A stretch of DNA of 64,000 nucleotides from the NCBI RefSeq assembly GCF_042685105.1, contig NZ_JBHUMO010000072.1:1-64000 (forward strand), read 5' to 3'. Within the stretch, counting starts at the first letter, position 1. Each line of letters opens with the position of its first letter. This document shows, in pieces, positions 34,774 through 43,155 of the stretch. The notes beneath the pieces were generated by a model. It was not told the origin of the DNA. It saw only the letters and a list, made by a program, of their open reading frames with translations, and did no database searches. Made by a program: the position numbers and the translations under genes. Origin of the DNA: Enterococcus_G camelliae (GTDB lineage Bacteria > Bacillota > Bacilli > Lactobacillales > Enterococcaceae).

Positions 34774-34802
34774 ATTGTAATCCGTTTACATAGTATTGTC
34801 AA
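34774..34802 (-). promoter_or_regulatory. Promoter of pplA
   Basis: Reading leftwards, TTGACA (34802-34797), 17 bp, TACAAT (34779-34774). Just downstream, 34758-34775 on the plus strand reads TTGTGATTATATTAACAT, loosely like a Rex site, and 34746-34763 is a perfect TCACAAAT/ATTTGTGA-type palindrome with a 4-nt centre overlapping it. Confidence 0.75.
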
Positions 34803-34901
34803 TCGTTTCCACAAGTGATTTTCTATAATGTGAAGCTTTTTATCTTTTTTAAGTGAAATTTCATTTTACTCTTTAATTTGTGAAATATCGGGAAAACTCA
34901 T

Positions 34902-34930
34902 TAGACAAATCTTAAAAAAAACTTTATACT
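34902..34930 (+). promoter_or_regulatory. Promoter of ndh2
   Basis: TAGACA (34902-34907), 17 bp, TATACT (34925-34930). The gene starts 53 bp further, preceded by AAGGAGAG. TTGTGAAATAT nearby (from 34879) resembles one half of a Rex site. Confidence 0.6.
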
Positions 34931-34983
34931 ATAATGGATTATATCGTAATCTATCGACTATTTTATTATAAGGAGAGATTTTC

Positions 34984-36930
34984 ATGGCTAAGACGAACAT
35001 TGTCGTAGTTGGGGCCGGCTATGCAGGTGTAGCTGCTACCAAATTTATGGCGAAGAAGTTCAAAAAAGATTCAGATGTAGCAATTACACTGATTGATCGT
35101 CATTCTTACCATACAATGATGACAGAGTTACATGAAGTAGCTGGTGGAAGAGTAGAACCAACGGCAATTCAATATGATTTGCAACGTTTGTTTGCTCATC
35201 AAAAAAATGTCACATTAATTACCGATACGGTGACGGGCATTGACAAAGAACAAAAATCGGTCAAAACTTTACGTGGCAACTACCCATTTGATCACCTCAT
35301 TTTAGGTATGGGGGGCGAACCAAATGATTTTGGTACGCCTGGGGTAAAAGAAAATGGATTTACGCTATGGTCATTCCAAGATGCCTTGCGCATTCGTGAA
35401 CATATCGAACAAACAGTTGCCAAAGCCGCGATTGAACCTGATGCAGCCGTGCGACGGGCCATGCTGACCTTTGTTGTGTGTGGATCTGGTTTCACAGGAA
35501 TTGAAATGGTCGGTGAATTAATCGATTGGAAAGATCGTTTAGCAAAAGACTACAAATTGGATCCAAGTGAATTTACGCTAAAAGTGGTTGAAGCAATGCC
35601 TACCATTTTAAACATGTTGGATCGCAATGATGCAGCGAAAGCAGAACGGTATTTACATAAGAAAAATGTAGAGCTTGTTCTCAACGCACCCATCGTGGCC
35701 GTTGAAGCAGACCATATCAAATTAAAAGATGGTTCAACGATTCCAACACATACCTTAATCTGGACAGCGGGTGTCAAAGCGACTTCGGATGCTGCGGATT
35801 TTGGCTTAGAAAAAGCACGTGGGAACCGTTTAGTAGCAAATGAGTATATGCAAGCAAAAGGTTACGAAGCTCAAAATATTTATGTTATTGGTGATTTGGT
35901 TTACTACGAAGAAACAGCAAATAAACCAACGCCACAAATTGTTCAAGCTGCGGAACAAACGGGCCACACTGCAGCTACAAACATTGTTGCCGCAATTAAA
36001 GGTGGCGAAAAACATGCCTTTAAAGGAAACTATCAAGGCTTTATGGTCTCTGTTGGTTCAAAATGGGGTGTCGCTAATTTATTTGATAAAATTCATTTAA
36101 GTGGTTTCTTAGCAATTATTATGAAGCACGTAGTCAACTTAAAATATTTCTTTGATATTCGCTCTGGCTATTATATGTTCCAATATTTGATGCATGAATT
36201 CTTCCACATTAAAGACGATCGCAATGTTGCGCGTGGGCATTCTTCTCGTTATGGAAATGTTCTGTGGAGTGTTCCTCTTCGTATCTTCTATGGTTTGGCT
36301 TGGTTTATTGAAGCCTTTAAGAAAATTGTTGGTGATGGCAAATGGCTACAACCTCATACTTGGTTTGGTGAAGGTTCTTGGTTCACAGGCTCAAGTGTTT
36401 TCCCATGGACTTGGGATTATCAAAAAGCCGCTGCGGATGTAGCAAGCGGTGCTTCGCAAGCTGCTGAAGCTACTACTGCAGCAAGTGGTGCAGCAACCGA
36501 TTCAGCCACCAATGCCGCTACGCAAGCAGCACATTTTGGCTTTAGTTACGCATATGGTGAACAACCAATGACCGTGATTGAAAAATCACCAGACTGGTTT
36601 TCAAATATCATGAAATTCATTATGCCGAATATGGATGTGGCCATGTTCTTCCAAAAAATGATGGTTTTTGTTGAAATTGGTATTGCCCTAGCAATTATGG
36701 CTGGCTTATTTACTTGGTTATTTAGTGCTTCTACGATTGTTTTAGTTTTAACTTTCTGTATGTCTGGCATGTTCTACTGGGTAAATATTTGGTTTATCCC
36801 TGTTGCTTTTGCATTGATGAATGGTTCCGGTCGAGCAGTTGGGTTAGATCGTTGGGTTATTCCTTGGTTGCAACGCACGCTTGGTAAATGGTGGTATGGT
36901 ACACCGAAGTCGATTTACGGACAAAAATAA
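34984..36930 (+). CDS. ndh2: EET NADH dehydrogenase Ndh2
   Basis: At 648 residues this is a type II NADH dehydrogenase with a long membrane extension, as in the Listeria EET system; ordinary Ndh enzymes are about 400. FAD binding: VVVGAGYAGVAATKF at the N-terminus and YVIGDLVYYEE near residue 300. NAD binding: VVCGSGFTGIEMVGEL near residue 163. After about residue 400 come a membrane-associated helix region, an Ala/Thr/Ser-rich linker (about 482-515) and two or three membrane segments (about 560-620). It oxidises NADH and reduces demethylmenaquinone. It is the first gene on the plus-strand half of the locus. Confidence 0.92.
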   Translation: MAKTNIVVVGAGYAGVAATKFMAKKFKKDSDVAITLIDRHSYHTMMTELHEVAGGRVEPTAIQYDLQRLFAHQKNVTLITDTVTGIDKEQKSVKTLRGNYPFDHLILGMGGEPNDFGTPGVKENGFTLWSFQDALRIREHIEQTVAKAAIEPDAAVRRAMLTFVVCGSGFTGIEMVGELIDWKDRLAKDYKLDPSEFTLKVVEAMPTILNMLDRNDAAKAERYLHKKNVELVLNAPIVAVEADHIKLKDGSTIPTHTLIWTAGVKATSDAADFGLEKARGNRLVANEYMQAKGYEAQNIYVIGDLVYYEETANKPTPQIVQAAEQTGHTAATNIVAAIKGGEKHAFKGNYQGFMVSVGSKWGVANLFDKIHLSGFLAIIMKHVVNLKYFFDIRSGYYMFQYLMHEFFHIKDDRNVARGHSSRYGNVLWSVPLRIFYGLAWFIEAFKKIVGDGKWLQPHTWFGEGSWFTGSSVFPWTWDYQKAAADVASGASQAAEATTAASGAATDSATNAATQAAHFGFSYAYGEQPMTVIEKSPDWFSNIMKFIMPNMDVAMFFQKMMVFVEIGIALAIMAGLFTWLFSASTIVLVLTFCMSGMFYWVNIWFIPVAFALMNGSGRAVGLDRWVIPWLQRTLGKWWYGTPKSIYGQK

Positions 36931-36957
36931 AGTTGATTTAATTTAAAAAAAACGAAC

Positions 36958-37049
36958 TTATCCGAACTGTGCTTGATTGCCTTCCTTTTTTATCTCACAT
37001 CGCTGTGATTGATTGAAAAGCGAAAAAAATCGTTCATCAGTTCGGATAA
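36958..37049. other. Structured ndh2-eetA spacer
   Basis: TTATCCGAACTG (36958-36969) pairs with CAGTTCGGATAA (37038-37049), enclosing a smaller TCACA-TCGC-TGTGA hairpin. There is no clean T run for a full terminator. It may be a partial terminator or an RNA-stability element separating ndh2 from eetAB-dmkB. A weak extended -10 (TGGTACACT, 37098-37105... ) precedes eetA. Confidence 0.45.
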
Positions 37050-37131
37050 TTTATTGTGACAGGGGACAAATGACAATATCATCTATCCATCAAATATGGT
37101 ACACTACTATCAAAAATAAAGGAGACCGTTC

Positions 37132-37566
37132 ATGCAATTCAAACAATTTTTTCGTAATAGCCGCATGAAGCCATGGGACGGTGTCATCATCTTACTCTTA
37201 ATCTTGTTTTCTTTTCTTCCGCTCGTTATTTTTAGCTATCAGCAAACTGCTGCTACACCTATAAAGGATCAAAAAAAAGCAACCACCGCTGTCCTGCGAG
37301 TAGATGGAAAAGAAATTCGTACTTTTTCACTAGCACAAAAAGGAAAAACCTATACATATAAATACGAAGCTGACGATGGGGACTATAACATCATCGAAGT
37401 ATCTGGTAACAAAATACGGATTAGTGATGCAAATTGTGGCGATTTAATTTGTGTTCAAAGAGGATGGATTTCTAAAAAAGGCGAAAGCATTGTCTGTTTA
37501 CCTCACAAATTAGTTATTGAAATTCAAACTTCTGCGGGAGGTGACGATGGCGAATTAATTTATTGA
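37132..37566 (+). CDS. eetA: EetA, membrane protein with NusG-II domain
   Basis: The 144-residue protein has one membrane segment (about 17-38) and an outer NusG domain II-like (NusG_II) part. The outer part contains CGDLICVQRGWISKKGESIVCLPHKLVIEI, with three cysteines whose redox role is unknown. EetA is needed for extracellular electron transfer in Listeria, together with EetB. GGAG precedes the start. It overlaps the next gene. Confidence 0.85.
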   Translation: MQFKQFFRNSRMKPWDGVIILLLILFSFLPLVIFSYQQTAATPIKDQKKATTAVLRVDGKEIRTFSLAQKGKTYTYKYEADDGDYNIIEVSGNKIRISDANCGDLICVQRGWISKKGESIVCLPHKLVIEIQTSAGGDDGELIY

Positions 37567-38141
37567 TTTTCGCCCTTCTTATGACCTCAACTCACTTAAG
37601 AAAGATTATGTTCATCTCTTTACTAGTTGCCCAAGGTGTCATCATAGGTTTAATTGAAAATATGATTCCCTATCCCTTTGGTTTTGCTCCTGGAGCCAAA
37701 CTAGGTTTAGCCAATTTAATTACAATTATTGCTTTATTTACCATGCCCAAAAAGGATAGTTTCTTGTTAATCTGGCTCAGGTTATTATTGACCACCTTGT
37801 TAGGTGGAACCATCTCCACTTTCTTATATAGTATGAGCGGTGCCCTGCTTAGTTATTTTGGTATGTTGCTAGTCAAACAGTTGGGACCAAAACGTGTCAG
37901 CATTATTGGAATCAGTGCAACAGGGGGCTTCATGCATAATGTTGGTCAACTAGTGACTGCCTCATTTATCGCACAGTCGTGGACGGTGATGTTGTACCTT
38001 CCCGTCTTATCTTTTTTAGGTATTCTTTCCGGACTTGCAATTGGGATTGCTGCAAATTACCTTTTGCAGCGTGTCGAAACGTTAAAAAAATTCCGTCGTG
38101 AATACGAACGACAAACAAAACAAATATGGTTCACAGACTAA
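37563..38141 (+). CDS. eetB: EetB, Gx transporter family membrane protein
   Basis: The 192-residue membrane protein has five or six segments and is similar to Gx transporter/heptaprenyl synthase component I proteins (IENMIPYPFGFAPGAKLGLANL; GGFMHNVGQLVTA). The start is uncertain. TTG 37563 overlaps the eetA stop but lies 20 nt from GGGAGG; ATG 37581 has no ribosome site. The GGGAGG instead serves an ATG-GCG-AAT-TAA minigene at 37547-37558, hinting at reinitiation. Known EetB is required for EET; its molecular role is unclear. Confidence 0.82.
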   Translation: MIFALLMTSTHLRKIMFISLLVAQGVIIGLIENMIPYPFGFAPGAKLGLANLITIIALFTMPKKDSFLLIWLRLLLTTLLGGTISTFLYSMSGALLSYFGMLLVKQLGPKRVSIIGISATGGFMHNVGQLVTASFIAQSWTVMLYLPVLSFLGILSGLAIGIAANYLLQRVETLKKFRREYERQTKQIWFTD

Positions 38142-38159
38142 TCGAGAGAGGAATCGACT

Positions 38160-39146
38160 ATGGAACTTCACCCAATGTGGAATGCTTATCCAACTTTACA
38201 AAATGAATTAGGCGAAACGTTATCTTTAATGGAAAATGCGGTCCGCTTAAAAAACAAACCGGTTGAACAAGCTGTTTTACAAATGATTCATGCCGGGGGA
38301 AAGATGCTACGCCCAGCTTATCAATTGCTGTTCTCCGGTTTTGGGCCTGAAAGGGATCGAAAAAAAGCCACAGCAATTGCTGCGGCCATCGAAATGCTAC
38401 ATACGGCAACGTTGATCCATGACGATATTGTTGATGAAGCAGATCTTCGTCGTGGATTGCCGAGTGTCCGTTCACAATTCGGCAACAGTGTAGCAGTCTA
38501 TGCAGGAGATTATTTATTTGTTTCTTGTTTTAAGCTGATGTCCAATTATGCATCTTCAATGAAAAGTCTACAAATTCATTCGCGTAGCATGGAATCCATT
38601 TTAAATGGTGAACTGGGCCAAATGAATAATCGTTACAAGATTGATCTTTCTGTAGACGCCTATCTCGAGGCGATTTCTGGAAAGACCGCCGAGCTGTTTG
38701 CATTGAGTTGCGCAATTGGTGCCTACGAGAGTGGTACGAGTCGAAAATTTGCAGAGCAGGCAGGCAAAATTGGCTTAGCGATTGGCATGGCCTTTCAAAT
38801 TATGGATGATATCCTGGACTACACCCAAGATCAAACCAATCTGGGAAAGCCTGTTCTAGAGGATGTGAAACAAGGCGTCTATTCTTTGCCTTTGATTTTG
38901 GCGTTGGAAACCGATGCAACGCAATTACGACCTTTACTTGAAAAGCGTGCGCAACTCTCTGACAAAGATCAAAAGTTTATTTTTGACCTCGTCCATGAAT
39001 TAGGTGGGGTCACGCGTGCCCACCATTATGCCCAAAAATACACAGATGAAGCTTTGACCCTTATCCAAAAATTACCCACCACACCTGGGAATGAACGGGA
39101 GCAATTGGCGACGCTAACAAAAACCATTCTGTTCCGTCAATCATAA
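38160..39146 (+). CDS. dmkB: Polyprenyl diphosphate synthase (DmkB-like)
   Basis: The 328-residue trans-prenyl synthase carries the first Asp-rich motif in LIHDDIVDEADLRRG (near residue 85) and the second in IMDDILDYTQD (near residue 215). It builds the long isoprenoid tail used by DmkA. It lies 18 bp after eetB with GAGAGG upstream of the start, and is the last gene of the plus-strand EET unit. The chain length cannot be read with certainty; heptaprenyl is usual for this locus. Confidence 0.9.
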   Translation: MELHPMWNAYPTLQNELGETLSLMENAVRLKNKPVEQAVLQMIHAGGKMLRPAYQLLFSGFGPERDRKKATAIAAAIEMLHTATLIHDDIVDEADLRRGLPSVRSQFGNSVAVYAGDYLFVSCFKLMSNYASSMKSLQIHSRSMESILNGELGQMNNRYKIDLSVDAYLEAISGKTAELFALSCAIGAYESGTSRKFAEQAGKIGLAIGMAFQIMDDILDYTQDQTNLGKPVLEDVKQGVYSLPLILALETDATQLRPLLEKRAQLSDKDQKFIFDLVHELGGVTRAHHYAQKYTDEALTLIQKLPTTPGNEREQLATLTKTILFRQS

Positions 39147-39210
39147 AAAACAACCTTAGTTGAAAGTCAAAACGTGAAGAAGACTTTCAGCTAGGGTTGT
39201 TTTTTTTATG
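39145..39210 (+). terminator. Terminator after dmkB
   Basis: AAAACAACCTTAGTTGAAAGTC pairs imperfectly with GACTTTCAGCTAGGGTTGTTTT around a 12-nt loop, followed by T8. It ends the ndh2-dmkB transcript. Confidence 0.85.
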
Positions 39211-39273
39211 AACCTATCTTCTTCGTCTCCACACTTCGCTTAATTGCTGTCGTTTAGAAGGTTCTTCTCTCAC

Positions 39274-40632
39274 TCAACGCATGGTGACAAATTCTTCCGC
39301 ACCGGTCGGATGAATCGCAACTGTATTATCGAAATCAGCTTTTGTTGCTCCCATTTTAATCGCCACGGCAAACCCTTGTAACATTTCATCCACTCCTCGA
39401 CCAATGGCATGCAACCCAATAATTTTTTCTTCCTTGCCTAAACAGATTAATTTGATTTCACATTTTTGACGATACTCATCATTTAAGGCAAAATACATGG
39501 GCGTAAAGCGACTATGATAAATGGTTAGTTCGCTTTCTTCATACATTTCTCTAGCTGTTTGCTCAGTTAGACCAATTGTCGCAATCGGTGGATGGGTAAA
39601 TACGACAGTTGGAATCAGGTTGTAATCAAGATACAACTCTTTTTGTTGATTGAATAGGCGTTCTGATAAACGTCGGCCCGCCGCAATCGCAACCGGGGTA
39701 AGTTCCACCGCTCCTGTCACATCGCCCACTGCGTAAATTCCCTCACTGGTTGTTGTTTGATATTTATCCACTTGAACAAACCCTTTTTCATCTAGAGAAA
39801 CAGCCGTCTTTTCTAAACCTAATTTTTCGGTATTGGGCTTTCTCCCTCCTGCAAAGAGCACGCAATCACTAGAAATGATTCGTCCATCCTCAAAGAACGT
39901 TTGATAGCCATCGCCCACTTTTTCGATTTTACTGACTACCGCATCTTTCCACATTTGGATGCCCATTTCTTGATACATCTCAACTAAATTGGCTGAGAGC
40001 ATTTGATCAAAAGTTCTTAATGGATACTCTCTTCGATAAGCCCAAGTGACTTGGCCACCTAGACCATGAACCACGCCACTTAATTCCGCCGCAATATATC
40101 CGCCTCCAATAATCAGCATTTTTGGGGGTAATGCTTTCAATTCAAAGAACCCATTTGAATCAATGGCATACTCGCCTCCTGGAATGGTCAATTGCTTTGG
40201 TCTGCCACCTGTAGCAATTAAAATATGTTTGGCTTGATAGAGATGGTTATCCACAGAAATAGTCGAGTTATCCACAAAATGTGCATAACCTTTGCAAACA
40301 GTGACGTGGTTTCCGTCCAAACCTTTTTGATATGCGCCATGAAGGAAGGTAATGTAGTTCTCACGGTTATCCACAAGTTTTGAAAAATCAATTTTATCCA
40401 CAGGTGCATAAATGCCATAGCCTGCTGCATCACGTCGCAAACTTTCTACTAAATCACTTGCCTGCCACATTACTTTTTTCGGAACACAACCCACGTTCAC
40501 ACAGGTACCACCCAGTTCATTGCCTTCGACTAGTAACACCTTTGCTCCATGCATGCCAGCACGGTTGGCAGAGGCAATGCCTCCGCTACCACCACCTATT
40601 ACAATATAATCATATGTCTCAATTTGGCTCAT
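39274..40632 (-). CDS. gor: Glutathione-disulfide reductase
   Basis: The 452-residue flavoprotein has YIVIGGGSGGIASANRAG (FAD), the redox pair in GGTCVNVGCVPKKVMW, NADP-type IIGGGYIAAELSG with AYRREYPLR downstream, and the C-terminal AIHPTGAEEFVTMR whose His-Glu completes the partner subunit's active site. It keeps glutathione reduced using NADPH. It is a single gene, with its stop 127 bp from dmkB, convergent to it. Confidence 0.93.
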   Translation of the reverse strand: MSQIETYDYIVIGGGSGGIASANRAGMHGAKVLLVEGNELGGTCVNVGCVPKKVMWQASDLVESLRRDAAGYGIYAPVDKIDFSKLVDNRENYITFLHGAYQKGLDGNHVTVCKGYAHFVDNSTISVDNHLYQAKHILIATGGRPKQLTIPGGEYAIDSNGFFELKALPPKMLIIGGGYIAAELSGVVHGLGGQVTWAYRREYPLRTFDQMLSANLVEMYQEMGIQMWKDAVVSKIEKVGDGYQTFFEDGRIISSDCVLFAGGRKPNTEKLGLEKTAVSLDEKGFVQVDKYQTTTSEGIYAVGDVTGAVELTPVAIAAGRRLSERLFNQQKELYLDYNLIPTVVFTHPPIATIGLTEQTAREMYEESELTIYHSRFTPMYFALNDEYRQKCEIKLICLGKEEKIIGLHAIGRGVDEMLQGFAVAIKMGATKADFDNTVAIHPTGAEEFVTMR

Positions 40633-40717
40633 AGTCCCACTCCTTCGACTAACATCTTTCCTTCCTACGCTACCATTTCACTGAGATTGGGTCAAGCTAC
40701 TCAACCTGTGGAAAAAT

Positions 40718-40765
40718 GAAAATGATGCTTCAAGTTCGCAGAAGCCAACTCGTCGCATCATTTTC
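40718..40765 (-). terminator. Terminator after trhP2
   Basis: GAAAATGATGC (40718-40728) pairs with GCATCATTTTC (40755-40765). It lies just after the stop at 40772 in the leftward direction. Confidence 0.7.
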
Positions 40766-40771
40766 CCTTTG

Positions 40772-42013
40772 TTATTTCTTTTTGCGAATCATGTCACCCA
40801 CTTGAACGGGTTGCAGAACGGGCATAGTCAAAAGCATCATGGGATTAGGTGCCCGATCAATTGCTTCCCCTTCTTCATTTTTCATTTCCTCAACGGTTTG
40901 TTCAAAGTGATGAAAATGAGGCCCATAAAACTCAACTTCATCGCCAATAGAAAAATGATTGCGTTGACGAATTGTAGCAATTTTTGTTTGTTCATCATAG
41001 GCCATCACTTCACCAATAAATTTGTACTCAGGAATCTTGCGTCGTTCTCCGAAAAGCTGCTCGTTTTCTGTGGGTATTTGATAATAAAACCCCGTTGCCA
41101 ATTCTCGTTGAGCCACTTTCCATAATTCATCAATCCATTCCTGCTTGCAGACATAATTCTCAGGATCGGCCATATAGCTGTCAACAGCCGCTTTATAGAC
41201 ATTCGCCACGGTCGAGACATAATGAATCGACTTCATCCGCCCTTCAATTTTGAAACTGTCTACACCATTTTGAATCAAATCTGGAATATGCTCAATCATT
41301 GACATATCGACTGCGCTCATCGAAAATTCCTCTGTTACTGCACCTTGATTCGTTAAGCTACGTCGCTCGGAACCAAATGGTAGATCATACAAATCATATT
41401 TCCAACGACAAGATTGTGAACAACCCCCGCGGTTCGCATCACGCATCGACATATGGTTGGACAATGTACAGCGCCCTGAATAGGAGATGCACATTGCACC
41501 ATGAATAAAGGCCTCAATTTCAATATCGGTTTTGGCTCGAATTGCGGCCACTTCAGCCATTGAAACTTCACGGGCCAATACCACCCGCTCCAGTCCTTCT
41601 TCTCGCCAAAATTCCAATGTTTCAACATTGGTAGCGGATGCTTGGGTTGATAAATGCACTGCCAAACCAGGTGCTTCCGTGATACATATCTCAATCAATG
41701 CTGGGTCGGAGACAATCACCGCTGAAATTCCCACATCTCGTAATTGTCGAAAGAACTCGCCCGCACCTTCCTGATTGCCTTCATGTGTCACCATATTTGC
41801 TGCGACATACACCTTCGCTTGATGTGCCTTAGCATAAGCAACCCCCTCTGCCATTTCTTCATAGGAAAAGTTGCCAGCCCGACTACGTAAACCGTAAGCA
41901 TTCCCTCCAATATAGACGGCATCCGCCCCATAATGAATGGCTGTTTTCAGCTTTTCCAAGGTCCCCGCTGGTGCCAAAATTTCTGGCCGTTTTAGTGGTT
42001 TTTTTACTTGCAT
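40772..42013 (-). CDS. trhP2: U32-family tRNA hydroxylation protein TrhP2 (YrrO)
   Basis: The 413-residue protein belongs to the so-called peptidase U32 family: RPEILAPAGTLEKLKTAIHYGADAVYIGG at the start, EIEAFIHGAMCISYSGRC-LSNHM and RGGCSQSCRW with Fe-S-type cysteines. In Bacillus, YrrN and YrrO together hydroxylate uridine 34 of tRNAs using prephenate. AAGGAGG precedes the start. It follows its partner gene by 21 bp. Confidence 0.88.
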   Translation of the reverse strand: MQVKKPLKRPEILAPAGTLEKLKTAIHYGADAVYIGGNAYGLRSRAGNFSYEEMAEGVAYAKAHQAKVYVAANMVTHEGNQEGAGEFFRQLRDVGISAVIVSDPALIEICITEAPGLAVHLSTQASATNVETLEFWREEGLERVVLAREVSMAEVAAIRAKTDIEIEAFIHGAMCISYSGRCTLSNHMSMRDANRGGCSQSCRWKYDLYDLPFGSERRSLTNQGAVTEEFSMSAVDMSMIEHIPDLIQNGVDSFKIEGRMKSIHYVSTVANVYKAAVDSYMADPENYVCKQEWIDELWKVAQRELATGFYYQIPTENEQLFGERRKIPEYKFIGEVMAYDEQTKIATIRQRNHFSIGDEVEFYGPHFHHFEQTVEEMKNEEGEAIDRAPNPMMLLTMPVLQPVQVGDMIRKKK

Positions 42014-42034
42014 GGTAAAAGAACCCTCCTTGAT

Positions 42035-42955
42035 TTATTTTATTTTTGCTGGATCAAGATGATAGAAGCCTGTATCAAGTTGTCGCTCTTTCGGATGAAG
42101 TGTTGCGATCTTCTCAAACAGCTTCCCTGCTTGCTCGTCATTCCAAGTACCTTTTTCCACCGCTTGACGTGCCTGATCGTATTGTTTAGCGACTTCCACT
42201 AGCGTCACCCCTGGGGTAAAAATACCATCTAATTTCCAAGTATCAAACCCATTGGCTGCAAGCTCTGCTAACTCTTTAGTCAAACAGAGATCATTATCGG
42301 CAAAAATATGTGTACCGTGACTGTCCTCAAAAATTGAATAGTGGGTTTCTGGTTTTTTCGGCTCTGCCAAAAATAACCCTCTTTCTTTGCTAATCTGTCC
42401 CTCTTGTTTAGTAAAATGATAATAATTTTGTAGTAATGGCCGTTTGGATTGATGGATACAAGTCGCTCCATATACCAACACTTCGACGGGTATTGTGACT
42501 TCTCTCGCAAGAATTTGCATCTCTTCAAAAGGAACTTCACGTGCTAGAACCGCACCAATTGCTCCTTTTTTTTGCCAGAAATTAATTTGTCGCGCGCTTG
42601 TCACCAATGTCTCTCCATCATAAATAAAGGGTATGGCTAATTCTGGCTGATGGTTCATTACATAAATGATACCCGGATCACCAATTGCAATCTGGTCTAC
42701 TTCGATTTGGCGTAAAAATTTTAAATACGCCGGAATCAAGGCCATTTTTTCTGGATGCATGATGCCATTTACCGCTACTGTGACTTTCTTTCCTTTTTGA
42801 TGTGCCAAAGCAACCAAATTGGCCTGTTGCTCTCTGGAAAAAGAATGCGGCAAACGCAACCCAAACTGCTCTTCTCCAAAATAGAGAGTATCTACATAAG
42901 AAAGTAACGCTTCTGCTTGCGAAAGTGATTCAACTGTTGCAATCAATTCAATCAT
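42035..42955 (-). CDS. trhP1: U32-family tRNA hydroxylation protein TrhP1 (YrrN)
   Basis: The 306-residue U32 protein is shorter than its partner and lacks the full cysteine set of the longer protein. Segments include IELIATVESLSQAEALLSYVDTLYFGE, a VAVNGIMHPEKM stretch and VEVLVYGATCIHQSKRPLLQNYY. It is the first gene of the pair, consistent with the yrrN-yrrO order. It is needed with TrhP2 for the ho5U34 step of tRNA wobble modification. Confidence 0.85.
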   Translation of the reverse strand: MIELIATVESLSQAEALLSYVDTLYFGEEQFGLRLPHSFSREQQANLVALAHQKGKKVTVAVNGIMHPEKMALIPAYLKFLRQIEVDQIAIGDPGIIYVMNHQPELAIPFIYDGETLVTSARQINFWQKKGAIGAVLAREVPFEEMQILAREVTIPVEVLVYGATCIHQSKRPLLQNYYHFTKQEGQISKERGLFLAEPKKPETHYSIFEDSHGTHIFADNDLCLTKELAELAANGFDTWKLDGIFTPGVTLVEVAKQYDQARQAVEKGTWNDEQAGKLFEKIATLHPKERQLDTGFYHLDPAKIK

Positions 42956-43068
42956 CGTCTTTCCTCCTTCTCAACTTATTCATGTTATCACAAAGTTATT
43001 GTGAAATGAAGATTCTTTTGTTTTTTTCACGAAGAATACATCAAAATATCCATACTGATAACACAAAA

Positions 43069-43133
43069 AAGTTCACTTGCTACTGAGCAAATCGACCAAA
43101 TGGTTTTGGCAGTTGCTCAGTAGCAGTGAACTT
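43069..43133 (-). terminator. Terminator after clpC
   Basis: Arms 43069-43090 and 43113-43133 form a stem of about 21 bp with one bulge and a small inner hairpin (CCAAA/TTTGG). A-run flanks give the leftward RNA a U run. Confidence 0.85.
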
Positions 43134-43155
43134 GGTTAAGCAGTAGCATAATACG

